Source of the DNA: Arion vulgaris
Taxonomy: Eukaryota > Mollusca > Gastropoda > Stylommatophora > Arionidae
Assembly (NCBI GenBank): GCA_020796225.1
Contig: CM036765.1
Location: forward strand, 4,110,228 to 4,174,227
Direction: 5' to 3'
DNA length: 64,000 bases
Shown: positions 1 through 13,000 of the stretch, one piece after another
Layout of the letters: the number at the start of each line of letters is the position of its first letter
Numbering within the stretch: the first letter of the stretch is position 1
Notes under the pieces: generated by a model
The model's database searches: none
What the model was told of the DNA's origin: nothing
What the model saw: the letters and a program-made list of their open reading frames with translations, nothing else
Translations under genes and position numbers: made by a program

Positions 1-160
1 GCGCGTTCATACATCAGCCATACCTGCAAGTCTATCGACACGTTCATACATCAGCCATACCTTCAAGCCTATCGGCGCGTTCATACATCAGCCATACCTT
101 CAAGTCTATCGACACGTTCATACATCAGCCATACCTTCAAGCCTATCGGCGCGTTCATTC
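1..160. repeat. Minisatellite, ~37-bp unit, about 4 copies
   Basis: Repeats of CGTTCATACATCAGCCATAC..CAAGCCTATCGGCG. On the minus strand the unit reads DRLEGMADV, a piece of the LINE RNase H domain that follows at 150-660, so it is a tandem expansion of retrotransposon coding sequence. May continue left of the window. Confidence 0.85.
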
Positions 161-1026
161 CCCTTACACCTGTATGCCCTGGCACAAAAATAAAACTGAT
201 TTTTGTCAGCCTAGACCTCCCCAGCGACTCCAACCATTGTCTCCGAGCCCAGCCTGTTTCAATCTTCCTGAGGATACTCATTGTCTCCGAGCCCAGTCTG
301 TTTCAATCTTCCTGCGGATACTCACCAAGTCACTGAGGAAACATGCATGGATAAAAGTTTATGACTCCAGCCAAACCATCGCTTTAGTTACTGCCATGAT
401 TTCCATAATGACACTGATAGTCACGACAAAACCACCACCGTCTTCCTTCACAACATCTCACTGACTTAAGTAGTAAAAGCCAATGAGCTTCGCGCATGTC
501 GAATCACTGACCTATCTGTATAAATGATTACATCGTTCTCAGAAATTAACGCCTGAGCTTCTGCCTCCACGACCACTGGGTTTTGTTGTATACATTCTTT
601 ATCAAGTCTGATAAAACAGAAAATGATGTAATAACTCCTGATGGAATTGGTATCTATTCTTCACCGAGTTCAATGTTTTCAAGTGAACATACCTGTTGAG
701 TAAAGTCCTCGACCTGATCCATCCAAGATGTTTTCTTTAACCTATTTCCTTATCTCTTGTGCGCCATCATTGACTAGAAGGTGTGAGCGGCACGTCTGTG
801 TTCTATCCTCCATAGTAGGATAACAAGAGGTATTGCATCGCCCTGTACGACGTGTCTTTAGTGCACCCAAGTATGATACGTATAGTCTCAGTCTGTATTT
901 TTTCCAGTCGTTCTATCTGACTATGACTGAGAGTTGGGATCGCCAGAGCATACTCAATCACAGAAAGAACCATACCCTGGTATAGAGACAAAGATTGCTC
1001 CAGTTTGCTGCAGCCATTACTCTCAT
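150..1026 (-). mobile_element. LINE A, RT C-terminal part and RNase H domain (decayed)
   Basis: Minus-strand fragments read LEKIQTETIRIILGCTKDTS (near 840-920), VIIYTDRSVIRHARSS (near 490-540, start of RNase H with its first Asp) and FIFVPGHTGVRG (near 150-200). A 45-bp stretch coding LRKIETGWARRQW is duplicated at 237-318. Continues into 1462-1975 across a nested insertion. Non-functional. Confidence 0.75.
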
Positions 1027-1461
1027 GTTCTACTGTATGGGTCAGAAACATGGGGAACAACTAAAACAATAGGCATAAATTGCAAACATTCATCAACTGG
1101 TGTCTGGCAGAATAGAGGGAATAAGATGGTATGATAGGGTCACAAATGAGGAGCTTATGGAGAGAACAAGACAGATTCCAGTGAACGAACAGGTTAAAAA
1201 AGACGCTGGCGCTGGATAGGACACACTTTGCGAAAAACCCGGGGGGGAATATAACGAGAAGGGTCCTTGCCTGAACCCGCAGGGACAGCGAAAGAAGGAG
1301 GCGAGAAATACATGGAGACGAGATTTGGAGGCGGAGATCAAAAATATAAAGAAGAGCTGGAGGGAGTTGCAGGAGATAGCTAGAGATAGGAAGACTTGGC
1401 ATGAGTTGGTTGAGGGCCTATGCCCCAACCCGGGGTAAAAGGCAAAGAGAGAGAGAGAGAG
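1027..1461 (+). mobile_element. LINE 3' fragment nested in LINE A, with TSD
   Basis: Plus-strand 3' end of another LINE: RRWRWIGHTLRK, RRRNTWRRDLEAEIKNIKKS, WRELQEIARDRKTWHELVEG, then a GA-rich tail. Flanked by the 11-bp direct repeat ATTACTCTCAT (1016-1026 and 1462-1472); the interrupted LINE A frame resumes cleanly on both sides. Confidence 0.8.
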
Positions 1462-1975
1462 ATTACTCTCATCGCAGTCAAACCCTTCCTCAACTTCATT
1501 ATCACATGGTCTATTTGTTCCATAATATCAAGACTTCGATCAAACCACAACCCCTGGTATTTCATAGACTGAGTTCTTTCCACCACCTCTGCACACAAAA
1601 CCACAGGTTGTGTTGGAATATTTTGACAATACGGTTGTTCAAAGAAAACCATGTCACCGCTGCTTTTGTATGGTTGACCAATGCTCCTGCTTCACCGCAC
1701 CACCTGCTTAAGCGGTCGAATTCTGCCATAACCTGTTCTCGATCCTTGCCCTGACGATACATTAAATCATCACCTGCATATGACATTGTCCTTCCTCTAC
1801 CCGTGATCTGCTCTTCGTGATTCTCATAATATAGGCGTTGAACAACAACGGAGATAACGGTGACCATTTTGATAAACCAGGTTGTATTGTTGCTGGTGTT
1901 GACGCCCAGGACCGTGCCGTGCTATGATACAGAGAGGCGGCCACATCAGGTGGAACTATAAGTGGCGGCATAAGC
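1462..1975 (-). mobile_element. LINE A, reverse transcriptase part
   Basis: Minus strand: WSPLSPLLFNAYI (RT motif B region), YAGDDLMYRQ carrying the catalytic Asp pair of motif C with one extra Gly, RLSRWCGEAGALVNHTK, then LRKGLTAMRV which joins to the segment beyond the nested insert. Confidence 0.75.
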
Positions 1976-2490
1976 AGCAAAATAAAAATACAATTTGAAA
2001 CATTTAAGGGCCGGCATATCGAAGACTTGCATCATACTGAGAAAATATACCTTACGGCCCTGTTGACGTTCATCTGCCACATTTAGACACTACTTTTTGC
2101 TGGAAGAGGGCCGCAAAGGTCCAAGTGAGAAGAAAGGGGCCTGATATTGAGTTCAGTCAAAGAAAAGTAGTAAGCCAATATATAACTGGTGTCGTTAGTT
2201 GTCACACGTGGAGAGACATACTGAGGAGGAGATCAGAGCACTTATAGACTAATTGGTTCAATTTGCAGTGATGTTGATCCGATGACTAAACTCAAACTCA
2301 AACTCGCTACTCCCAAGTCAGTTAAATTCCAATAGCCAGCAATGACTACGTAACGAATACTAAGTAACGAGCATGTTTTAAATAGGTAACGAATTGTAAG
2401 TAGCAGAAAGACACTTCAAAAATATATACTTTGTAGATTTGTGTGGCTCTATCAATCAATTAAGTGCCATGCCTGCCGGCGTAGACGATC
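1976..2490. other. No gene recognised
   Basis: Mixed sequence without an open frame of note. A short stretch near 2210-2270 resembles the untranslated part of RNase H-type LINEs elsewhere in the window. Confidence 0.5.
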
Positions 2491-3590
2491 ATGTCTCTTC
2501 ACAACCCTCTCTGCTTGGTGCATGTAATCAGTTCTGACGTCGATCTTGTGTCGAACCATGATGGCATGCCATCCAACATCTTCTCTCTTCTGTCTCCACG
2601 ATCTCTCCTTCCTGAATTTTACTTGTTGTCACCAAATGTTCTAAACCTTTTCTTCACATTATATGCCCGAAGAACCTTGATTCTTATTTTTTGATAAGGT
2701 TTTTTTGTGTGCAGGTCTGTTTTAAAACCTCATTTGTTTTCTTCGCTGTCCATGGAATTTTCTGCATGCTTCTGTAAAACCACATCTCTGTGACTTCCAA
2801 TGATCGTATTGATTGTTTCTTCATTGTCCATGATTCGCGGAAATACAGAAGTATTGGATCAATATAGCACTGGAATATTCGTTTTCGCAGTGTCATTGTA
2901 GGAATGATCACGAATAGTGTTTTTCATTTTCATAAAAGATGCTTTCGCTTGAGCTATTCTACTTCTAATCTCTGTTTTACACCTGCCATCCGATATCAGA
3001 AATGTTCCCAGGTACTTGAATCGATGGACTTGTTTCAGTGTTGTGTATTTATGTTGATATTACATATTAGGTTTCGTTTCTTGGAGACAACCATAACCTC
3101 TGTTTTGTTTATATTCATGCTTCATCCTTTCTTTGCACGTTTTCTCACTAATATGTCTACCAGGTCTTGTAGATTTTGTTAATTTTTAGCAATGAGAATT
3201 GTGTCATCATCGTATCTTAGATTGTTCATGTCTTTTTCGCCAACTGTTAATCATCCTTTTCTTCTATATGACGCATGATGTTTTCACTGTAGGAAGTTTA
3301 ACATGTCTGGTGAGAGTACGCATCCTTGTCGTACTCCTAATTGTATCTCCTGGCAGTTTCCACACTGATTCTCTAGTCTTATGGCTGCGCTTTGTTGCCA
3401 GTACATATTGTGATCAGTCTAAGATCTTTCCCATCAACATTTATACTTTCTAACATCCGAATTAGTTCTCATGTTTTACTTTATCAAAAGCTTTTGAGTA
3501 GTCTATGAAACATAAGTATAAGTCCAACTTCATTTCTATTGATCTTATCATCTTTCCATTATTGTTCTTATTATATGTAGCTCTATACAC
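2490..3590 (-). mobile_element. LINE reverse transcriptase fragment (decayed)
   Basis: Minus strand reads LYLCFIDYSKAFDKVKHEN (RT motif A, 3480-3560), [14 protein letters not shown] (motif B), LRYDDDTILIAKN (motif C), then IFQCYIDPILLY and KIPWTAKKTNEVL. Broken by stops and shifts. Confidence 0.78.
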
Positions 3591-3599
3591 AACAATAAG

Positions 3600-4015
3600 A
3601 ATAAATGCAAGTGTTGAAGACCTGCGTTTTCCTTTGCAATATGGTTGTGAGACATGGACCATTGACAAAGCGGCAGAAGATCATTAATGCCTCGCAAATG
3701 ATACAGAAGAATACTTAGAATATCATGGACAGAGAAAAAACAAATGCTTCTGTTCTGCAACAGCTTGATATTAAAGAGAGTTGGCTATGAAACAGCAAAA
3801 ATCAAGGAAAATTAAATTTTCGGAACATCAAATGACATTAGTGATAATTTTGGAGGAATGATGAATTAAGAAGAATGCGAGGAAGACTGAGAGACGATGG
3901 AAGTAATATGTCATTGACAATCTGAGATGAGCTACTAACGTGTCAACGCAGAACCAAATTTTTCAGGACTGCGTCATGGGCAAGTTCCGGAAGGGACGCG
4001 CTCTATGATGATGAT
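3600..4015 (+). mobile_element. LINE 3' tail, plus strand
   Basis: Reads YGCETWTIDKAAEDH then degraded versions of CYRRILRISWTEKKTNASVL, and ends in a GATGAT-type tail at about 4010. Opposite orientation to the preceding fragment. Confidence 0.6.
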
Positions 4016-5160
4016 ACACACATTGTCTTCATTGTCATTAGTCCAAAGAAATTTGCCTACTTCATGTATAACGTTTACAAGTAAAATAACATTTAGCCAT
4101 GTTATATTTTATCAGATAAGTTGGATAAAATCTGCATATCACATAAATTACTAGATGCTGAAACTATATGTAAATAAAATGAACTTTACGTACCTGATAG
4201 AGTAGCGGAAAAGTATGCCGAATAAACCCAGACCCGAATAGTAGAACCCGATTTTTAGTTTCTTTTTTGGTAGGATAAATTGATTGAGCAGAAGGTCAAA
4301 ATTTGTATGTCACTATTTATTAATATTTTTGTTTAACATCGTTTATATGCAATAATGAATATAATTATGTATTCGTATTGAACTGGTGTCTGGTAAGCAT
4401 TGAATTGATTTGATTGATATTGATGATTGTTAGATTGTACATAACGTTGCAGAAATAAATTTGTAGTAAGAATAGTTAGTCACGCGATTTAATAAAGTTT
4501 ATTTATAGACGTGTGTAATGTAAATGTTTACACAATAATTGTGACAATTTACGCACAATCATAAATGATAATCAGATAATAATGCAGTTATTTATAGTGG
4601 AAGAAATTGTCTTGCATTATTATTATTCTCATAAGACATGATTGATTGATTAATTATATAATTATTGATGATTAGGCTAGGTGTTCATAAATAAGATAGT
4701 TAATTGGAACAGTAATTTTTATCTGCACTTTCATGATGGAAACAAGATTACAAATTATGAAGGGCCAAAGTACATTTGACCGCAAGGTATAACATATAAC
4801 AGTAAATAAGCTACAGATGAGGACTAGCAGGTACTATATGAATGATATATACTATAATAATATACTTATATAAGTTATATATACTATTATAATTATATTT
4901 ACTCAGTATTTCTTGATTGGCTCAGAAACATGGAATGATGGACAATTTCCACATTTGGAAGACAATTAGACATAATTAATCAAATTAATGTATTTTATGA
5001 TGTTGATAAACAGATTCAGTAGAATAGGTCATATTTCATGGAACGAAAAACAGACAAATAAAGTAGTTCTAGAAAAATTAGTAATGATTGGTTCTTATCT
5101 TAACCACATTTGCTGTGAAGCGTCGTGGGGAGATTTAGTTTCTTTCTTGTGCCAGGTGTG
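4016..5160. other. AT-rich spacer
   Basis: More than 1 kb of AT-rich DNA with runs of ATATA near 4840-4900. No open frame, RNA gene or clear repeat seen. Confidence 0.5.
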
Positions 5161-5164
5161 TTGC

Positions 5165-5660
5165 GCTTGACGTCAGTCCATGCTTTCGCAGGGACTCTGA
5201 GATGTTATCTATCCATCGCGTTCTTGGCCTGCCTCGTGCTCTGTGCCCTGAGTGTCGATTATTGTAGGCACGTGATGGTAGCCTACTAATGATTTGTTGT
5301 TGGTTACTAAACCAACGTTATGGCACTCCGGATAGGCTCATAGGTGCTCAGTCTTCTGCAACAGGTGTCGAAGGGTAGGTATATATATGGCTCGCTGGTC
5401 TAACCACTTCTCACTCTGCCCCTCAGGCACCCAGTTCGACTTGTACAGTGAGTAATTTCAAACGCTGGATGGGATCAACATCAATTTTAGTGTCCTCATA
5501 CAACAGACAGGTGTGAAAAAGCAGAAGAACATACCCCTTATCTATCCTTAACTTCCTGACATTCAATGCTTTTGATGCAAGTCTGTCCGTTCTCTCATTG
5601 CCGCAAACATCTGCATGCCCAGCACAGTAGATCTATGTAAGTCTGGAGGTTAGAAAACTC
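5165..5660 (-). mobile_element. LINE 3' part with RNase H end
   Basis: Minus strand reads CAGHADVCGNERTDRLASKA (RNase H terminal helix), then [11 protein letters not shown] and, at 5165-5290, RARGRPRTRWIDNISESLRK. Nucleotide relatives at 30690-30970, 42825-42920, 51330-51615 and 58328-58625. Confidence 0.65.
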
Positions 5661-5859
5661 AATAGACGACATACATTCATACCACAACCTGCCATTTTGG
5701 ACCTTCTGAAGTATCAACTGAGAGAAACAGCAGCATCCCCAGTAAATAGAGTTTCAGAGAACCACTGGAGGGCAGCAGTAACAGCCTCAACCTTCTTCCT
5801 CATACTGGAAGTAGTTATCCTTGATGATTGATAGGACCATCAACATTGCACTTCGGTGA

Positions 5860-5970
5860 GTAAGCACGTTGCTCCAATCTCTTAAACAGGAAGATCTCAG
5901 CTGCAGTGCACAAATTCCATAGCACCGACGAGGGTCCCCGATGTAATTATGATGGTTAAATCTTTGTAGG
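5860..5970 (-). mobile_element. SINE fragment, 3' body (same family as 61413)
   Basis: Reverse complement carries the GGGACCCTCG and AATTCCTACAAA blocks shared with 22385-22600 and 61680-61868. Confidence 0.5.
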
Positions 5971-6089
5971 AGTTTTATTTTAAATTTTTTCTAATGAATT
6001 TTCCTGGGCAAAATTCATCCTTGATGAATCTTTGGAAAGAAATGAAAATATAATTCCTACAGGAAATAAAATTAAATATTTTGGACACT

Positions 6090-6230
6090 ATAAACTCCTT
6101 GTAGACCAAGGGACACACTATGTGACTTTGGGTTGGGCCTTTTACAAGAAGCCACACTAAAGGGCGTTTTTATTCTAAAAACAAATGGCTTGTAAAAACA
6201 TGGCTTTTGACCTGGTCTACTAAGAGTTAA
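6090..6230. mobile_element. MITE with TTAACTC-type termini
   Basis: About 140 bp, ending CTAAGAGTTAA; shares GACTTTGG, TTTTACAAG.AGCCAC and CTTGTAAAAACATGG blocks with the better preserved copy at 50588-50730. Confidence 0.6.
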
Positions 6231-6239
6231 ATAGACATG

Positions 6240-6440
6240 GTGACACATTGGTCAAAAACTTATTAGAAAGTTGAAAAACGATGAGCAGGAGAAAGAAGTG
6301 GGAGGGAAACATCAAGAGATGGACAAATTTACAGCCTGACAGAGTGCAACATCATGGCAATAGAGGGGATGTTGGAGGTCCATTGCAGACGTTTGGTGTA
6401 AAGACAGGACATGAGGATAATATTCAAAGAAAGCAGCAGT
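6240..6440 (+). mobile_element. LINE 3' tail
   Basis: Plus strand resembles RRKKWEGNIKRWTNLQPDRV, the basic C-terminal end of LINE ORF2 seen elsewhere in the window, with frame damage. Confidence 0.5.
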
Positions 6441-6885
6441 CAGCCTGAAGCTTTTTAACTCTTTCCACGCAAATCACTGCACACTGTGCCTCAGCGTATT
6501 CCGTTGAACTCCAATCGCAGTAAACTGCGTCATTTGAGTTGTTTCATTTATACATGTCTTTCTAATTTTACTTCTACTTTTTTTAACCTTGTTTTTCTAA
6601 CAGGTTGTCCAGTTTACTTCAAATTAGTATATAATAAAATATATATGTGTTTATTTATTGACAAGTATTTATGATTTTGTTTGAAAAATTACTTTTTTTG
6701 CCTTCCTTGAATTAACTGTGTACAACTGAGGAAATAACTGCATATGAAAAAGGTTAACTCTTCTAAAAGGTTTGTCCAGAAATGGTGCTAGTGACAGCCA
6801 TGTAAGTAATTGTTGTTCATTGTGACATCATTGATTGAAGATATAGTTTTGGCTGTTTCTTGTACATCAGATTGATTTTTGCTTG
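6441..6885. promoter_or_regulatory. Region upstream of MCM10 start codon
   Basis: AT-rich DNA that must hold the 5' untranslated region or its intron. No core promoter element can be assigned from sequence alone. Confidence 0.3.
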
Positions 6886-7012
6886 ATGACAATGGAAAGT
6901 GATGAAGATCAATGTGACCTTGAGGCACTAGAAGCTCTAATAGAAGACAGTGATGGTGAAAGTATGTCATCGGGAAACCATGATAGGAAACTTGCAGGAA
7001 ACAATTATGAAG
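6886..7012 (+). CDS. MCM10: MCM10 coding exon 1
   Basis: Encodes 42 residues rich in Glu and Asp, beginning MTMESDEDQCDLEALEAL. ATG at 6886 is chosen because the frame runs into exon 2; ATG at 6892 is an alternative two codons later. Donor GTATAC at 7013 splits a codon after one base; joined to 8231 it gives Asp. A possible acceptor ending at 6870 (TTGTACATCAG) suggests an untranslated first exon further upstream. Confidence 0.75.
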
Positions 7013-10000
7013 GTATACTTGCAACTGCTTCCAGTGAAAATCTTTCTTAATTTTGATCTTCTTTGAACGCTCCTTATCGACCACTTGTCAAACCACTCTT
7101 TGTGATCCGAGCCTAAGAGCGATTGTACATTGTACCAGTTATGCGCATACAAGTGTGCCAGAAGATGGTATTTCTTACAGACTCACTGTCAGCTATACAA
7201 GCCCTGGAGGCTACATCCGCTGACAGCACAGTACAAAACCTAAAAATAGAACTTGCTCAGCTTTCAGAAAAGGCAGAAATTCACTTGCAGTGGATTCCAT
7301 CTCACTGTGGCATTGCAGGCAATGAGAGTGCCGATGTCTTAGCTAATAGGGCAGTGCCAAGAGCAAATTTACCAACCCTTGTCTTTTCAAGAGGTCAAAA
7401 CCCTCATACAGAGAAATCTGCAGTAGACTGGAAGACAAACACTGGATATGATTATGGAAAAGACTCCCTCAAAGACCTAAGTAGAACAGACCAGGTCATT
7501 ATATTTAGACTACGCACCAGACACTGCAGACTCAACAAACACTTATATGACTAGGAATAAGTCAAACAGCTCTCTGCCAGTGTCAGCAGGTGGAACAGAC
7601 ACCAGAGCATATTCTGCAAGACTGTCCTCTTCTGTGTGAGCTGAGAAGCAACATGTGGCCACACCCAGTCAACCTGAAAACTAAGCTTTGGGAAACCTGA
7701 CAGACCTGAAGCTGACTGCCCAGTTTATGGTCCACAGTAATTTAAGCGCATGACCAGAGATCGCTGAAGAAGAAGAATCTCTTCTCTTATTATATTGAAG
7801 CTATTAAAGTTTGTGCTTGAAATCTTCTTCTTTGAATGCTCCATATCGACCACTTGTTAACCACTCTGTTATTTGTTTGTGGTCAGAGCCTAAGAGCGAT
7901 TGTATGTTGTGCCAGTTATGCACCTACAAGTAAACAACATATCCGATTTCTGCAGTGCTTTTTATTTACTAGGGTAGCTTCCCTAGGTCCTACATCAGCC
8001 CCCTCTTACCTTGTAAGTCGCAGTGATATTGTTCTTTGCTTCCTTAGGGCCGCACCACACAGGCGTGTGCCTGAAATGAGTATCCAAGTATCTTACTCTA
8101 TTAATTGTTTTTTTATTTGTACCATTTTGTTTTTTATTGCGTTGTAGTTTGGGGCATGGCCATTTTTCAAAACCCAGAAATATATTGTATTGTGTAATTA
8201 ATTAAACTTTTTTAACACTTATTCTTTCAGATCAAGCGGAACTTGACATTTTGGCAAATTTAGTCGCTGAGGATTGTGATTTTGATGAAATGGATTCTTC
8301 AAATCTGAATAGTGAATCTGTAGAGTCAGAGAAACAAGCTGCTTTAGTTGTGAATAGTCAAACAATTTCTAAAAATGTTCATGCTGCATACGCAAACAAG
8401 AAGTCAATTTCTCCTGCTAAGAACAGACATAACATGCCATCCAGCAGATCTGAAATAGTGTCAAGTGTCAAGGATACATTAGATATACAGTGCAATAATA
8501 AAAGCAAGGAAGTATTGTTGCAATCTGAGTGTAAAGGAGATTCAAGTTTGATAACAACCGAAACGTTACTTCAAGAAATGGCCAAAATGCAGCAGAAAAT
8601 GTCAGAAATGCAGAAAATGTTAGAACAGCAGCAAGTAAAACAACATAGTTCTCATGAGATTCAACAAGTCGGCACACATGATAAGTTGAAATCACGTCTA
8701 GACCAACAAATTTCTGTTAAGAATAACTCCAAACCAGGACCAATTGTATCAAATTCTCAAGCCAAATGAGAAAATAATACAAAGGTATTATTAATGGTAC
8801 TCACACAAAGTCAGTCCTACGGTTACTTTCAGATAATGATGACTCCCTCTTCTCACAGCCGAGAACAGCTTCCTTATCTACTCCTCAGTCTGGTAAGATG
8901 GGGGTACAGAAAGCTGCTGTCTCATCTTCAAAGAAAGCTGAAATCTCATCGTCAAGAAAAGCTGATATCTCTTCCTCTTCAAAAATAGCTAATGTCTCTC
9001 GTCTTCACAAAAGCGTTGGAGATCGAAATGAAATGAAGAAAGATTTATTTGGTGATAGCGACAGTGACTTTGAGATGGACAATGAAGACAAGCAAACCCT
9101 CAGTGAAGCCGGCAGAGATCTTCAGCAGCTACTTCATAACAGTCAGAGTAAGCGTGATGCACACACACCTCAATTCAGCATGTCGGATAATTACAACAGC
9201 ACATCTCAGTCTTGGAATAGATCCACCTCCGAAGTTAATCTTGATGCTGGAAGAAAGAATAGTTTAGATAATTCAAAGAAAAATGACAAGAATTCATTAC
9301 AGTGTAAAACTTCTTCAAATGACCAAGCAAAACCAGTCACAAAAGCTTCAGAAACTGAACAGCACATTACAGAAAATTATTCAAAAATTAGAATTGTGAA
9401 TCCGTTGATATCTTCATCATTAATGAAGACGCGAATGGAAGGACGTAAAATGATAAATGTTTCACGTATACATATGAAACTTAAAACTCCTGATCTCCAA
9501 GGTGACTGGGTCACAATTGCCGTTATTGTAAGCAAGACAGACTCCAAATCCTCAAGTAGCGGTAAACCATATTCTATATTGAAGCTCAATGATTTAGAAG
9601 ATTTAGATAACTCCGTAAGTTTCTTTCTGTTTGGGGAAGTACATAAACAATTATGGAAGACAGAGATTGGAACTGTCGTCGGAGTTCTCAACCCATCAAT
9701 CATGGATTCTATGGAAAAGAAAAATAGTGAACCAGCTTTTACAATAAAAAATCCAAGTCAATTGATGATAATGGGAAGGTCCAAAGATTTAGGCTGGTGT
9801 ACAGGGTGACTAAAAAGAGTAATAAATGCGGTAAATTTATTAATAAAAAATTTGGAGATAGCTGTGCCTACCATGTGCAGGCGGCTTATAGAAAGGTCTC
9901 TGCAGCAAGGCTAGAGTTCCATGGAAGTACTGCAGGTATTAAACCAAAGTCGTTTGAGCAGAAGATATTTTCTAAAGACTGTGCGTACATGTACGGTGGG

Positions 10001-13000
10001 CAGACTTTCGTTCCACATGGTAGCGGTGGTAAATCAAAAAAGGGTGTCACTTTGAATAAATTGCAGAAAAATATGAGTGCAAGTAATAAAATTAGTACTA
10101 TGAGCATACAAAATCTTACACCAAAAACAGCAGACAGTCAGAAAGGTGGAAGAATACAAATAGATCAGGATGATACTTTCTTGGATATGATAACAGTTCC
10201 TAGTCCAGGTTCAATGAATTTTGTCGCTTTTTTGAAAAACAATGAGAAAGGCAACACTAATCCCAATAGTCCAGTCAGTAGAGCAGGGATCATCTCATTT
10301 TCAAAGTATTACACCAAAGGAACTAATAAAACAACACCAACAGATGATGCAGCAAAAAAAATCCAAAGATTAAAGCATCAGATCAACTTCTAGCAGATGC
10401 AAAGTTCTTGATAAAAATCAAGTGGGAGCAGTTATCGAAATGTTGAAAAGTCATCAGGAACAGCTGTAGATGTTTTAAGTCAGGTCCCAGTTCTTGCCAA
10501 AGGATTCTATGGTGGTCAAGATATCAGCTTGGATCTCAGCAGTAGGTCCATGGGTGTTGCTGACAGAGCTAAGGTAACAGATATCCTTTTCTTATTAAAT
10601 TCTTTATTTGACCTCAACTGTCGTCAAATTATTACTGGTTTTTTACAGGTACGGATTAGTATAATGCATGTTTGCCTATTAACTCAGATGGTTGTGAGTT
10701 CAATCCCACACTAGCCCTCCTACCTCCTGCACACTAGGAGCTAGAAATGTGAAGTGGTGGACACTTCATATTCTGAGGTCTGAAAAGGCTTAGGGCATTT
10801 TATTTATTTCTTTTTACAAGGATGTATTTTTTAAAAAAGGTAGTATGTTGAACTTTGAAAAAGTACAATGCATTATTCTCCTTTTAGTGGTTTCATTAGT
10901 GATTGATGATGATTAATGTACTCCTGTTGGTATGTTAGAAGGTTTGACTAATCATGTAAAAACAAAGTACTGTAGTTTTACAAAATACATAGCATTGACT
11001 ATAACTTTAATGCACCCCTGAAGGATGAGGAATGCTATTCCATTGATCACAACACTGGCTCTTGGAGAAGACTAAACTTAGTCTTCGTGACCTTCTTCCT
11101 TTCGTTCGTTTGAAATATTGTTTATATATTTGATGTTATCTCATGTATAAACGTCTGTCTTTGTAGCTTACACATAGCACCACATAGTTTTTTTTATCCA
11201 GTGTTGTTTTACTATGCCAGTGAGTTTGCCTCATTATATCATTTCTGGGCAGTCTTGAAGTATGTGCTCTGCAGTCTGATGTGCCTGTTCACATGTACAA
11301 ATGGCTGAATTGCCAATCTTGAATTTTGTATACATTTGGTTGTGTCCTGTTCTGAGGCGTAGAATGACAACTTGTTCTAATCTCCTCATATTGTAGCAGT
11401 CGTCCTGTGTTAGTTAGTATTGGTGGCTTCATGATTGGTTTAATTATCCTTTTCTTTTGGTGGCAGGTAACTGGTACAACCAGTTGCTCTCCTGCAGCAT
11501 CTTCCTTGACCAGTCGGTCTGCTGTTACATTTGCTGGTATTCCACAGTTAGACAATAAGAAGTACCTTTATTTAGCTTGTTAAATGATGGCTCCTCCATA
11601 TTTTGTAACTTGTATGCTGTCTGAAGATCATTTTTATTATGTTTAATGAATATCATCAAGTAGCTTGTCTCTTCCGGAACTTGTCTCCCATGGCAGCAGT
11701 CCTGAAAAACTCTCTGTTCAGTGCAAGTTGACCTGTCAGCAAGTCATTCCCAGATCATCAATGACATCTTGCCCATGTCTTCTAGTCTTCCTCTCGTTCT
11801 TCTTCCAGGCACCATTCGCTCCAAAATTATCTTCTCTAGGCACTTATGTCGTTTGATGTGTCAGAAATATTTAATCTTCCTTGTTATGCTCTTTATTAGC
11901 CTACTCTCTTTAATATCAAGCTGTTGCAGAACAGAAGCATTTGTTCTTTTCTCTGTCCACTGTCCATTATATTCTAATTACTCTTCTGTAGCATTTGCGT
12001 TCAAAGGCATTAATGATCTTCTCCACCGCTTTGTCAATGGTCTAAGTCTCACAACCATATGTTATTAATGAATATAGAGTAACTAACTATAATAAAATTA
12101 AATTGATTTGCACTTCTCTGTTATAGTTGAAAGCAATATTAGCCATAAAGAAAAGGAGGAATCAAGCAAGATGATCCAAATGCACCAAAGAAAAGTGAAT
12201 TGGATGTAGATAAAATTCAAAAGCGAGTTCAAAGTGCGTTGGTAGAAGCATTCTCATGTCGGCGTGAGTTCTGTATATGTCTGATGCCTATTGAAAGTTC
12301 AGCATTTTTCTTTTTGTTATTTCATAAATATCTAGTTCTTTTTAATGTTTTTGGTTGGCTTGTTATGAATTCAGGCATATTCATGGCGACTGACTGATTT
12401 TTGCTTGAAGGCTTGTTTTTCTTATTACCAGTGTCCCTCTCCATTCAAATGAGCTTAACTCCAACTTCATAGGCACTTGTAGTTTAGATGCCCAAGTAAA
12501 AGATCAGGATCTCCTGTAGTCGAGCCATGTACCGTGTACGCACCAAGAATTTTAGGCCACGTTGACTTCGATCCCATAATTTCCACAGCATATGGTCATT
12601 AGTGCAGAGTGTTATCAACTTCGTTATCATTAGTTTGGATCATCATCACTGCACTCAGAACATGTCCATAGGTGCTCAGACCTCCTCAACATTTACATCA
12701 TCACTGCACTCAGAACATGTCAATAGGTGCTCAGACCTCCTCAACATTTACATCATCACTGCACTCAGAACATGTCAATAGGTGCTCAGACCTCCTCAAC
12801 ATTTACATCATCACTGCACTCAGGACATGTCCATAGGTGCTCAGATCTCCTCAACATTTACACCATCACTGCACTCAGGACATGTCCATATGTGCTCAGA
12901 TCTCCTCAACATTAACACCATCACTGCACTCAGGACAAGTCCATATGTGCTCAGATCTCCTCAACATTTACACCATCACTGCACTCAGGACATGTCCATA

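Noticed and set aside
8231..10573. MCM10 as a processed or dead pseudogene
   Set aside because: It has introns with intact borders, kept phases and intact exons 4-8; the breaks look like missing bases. Not fully excluded.
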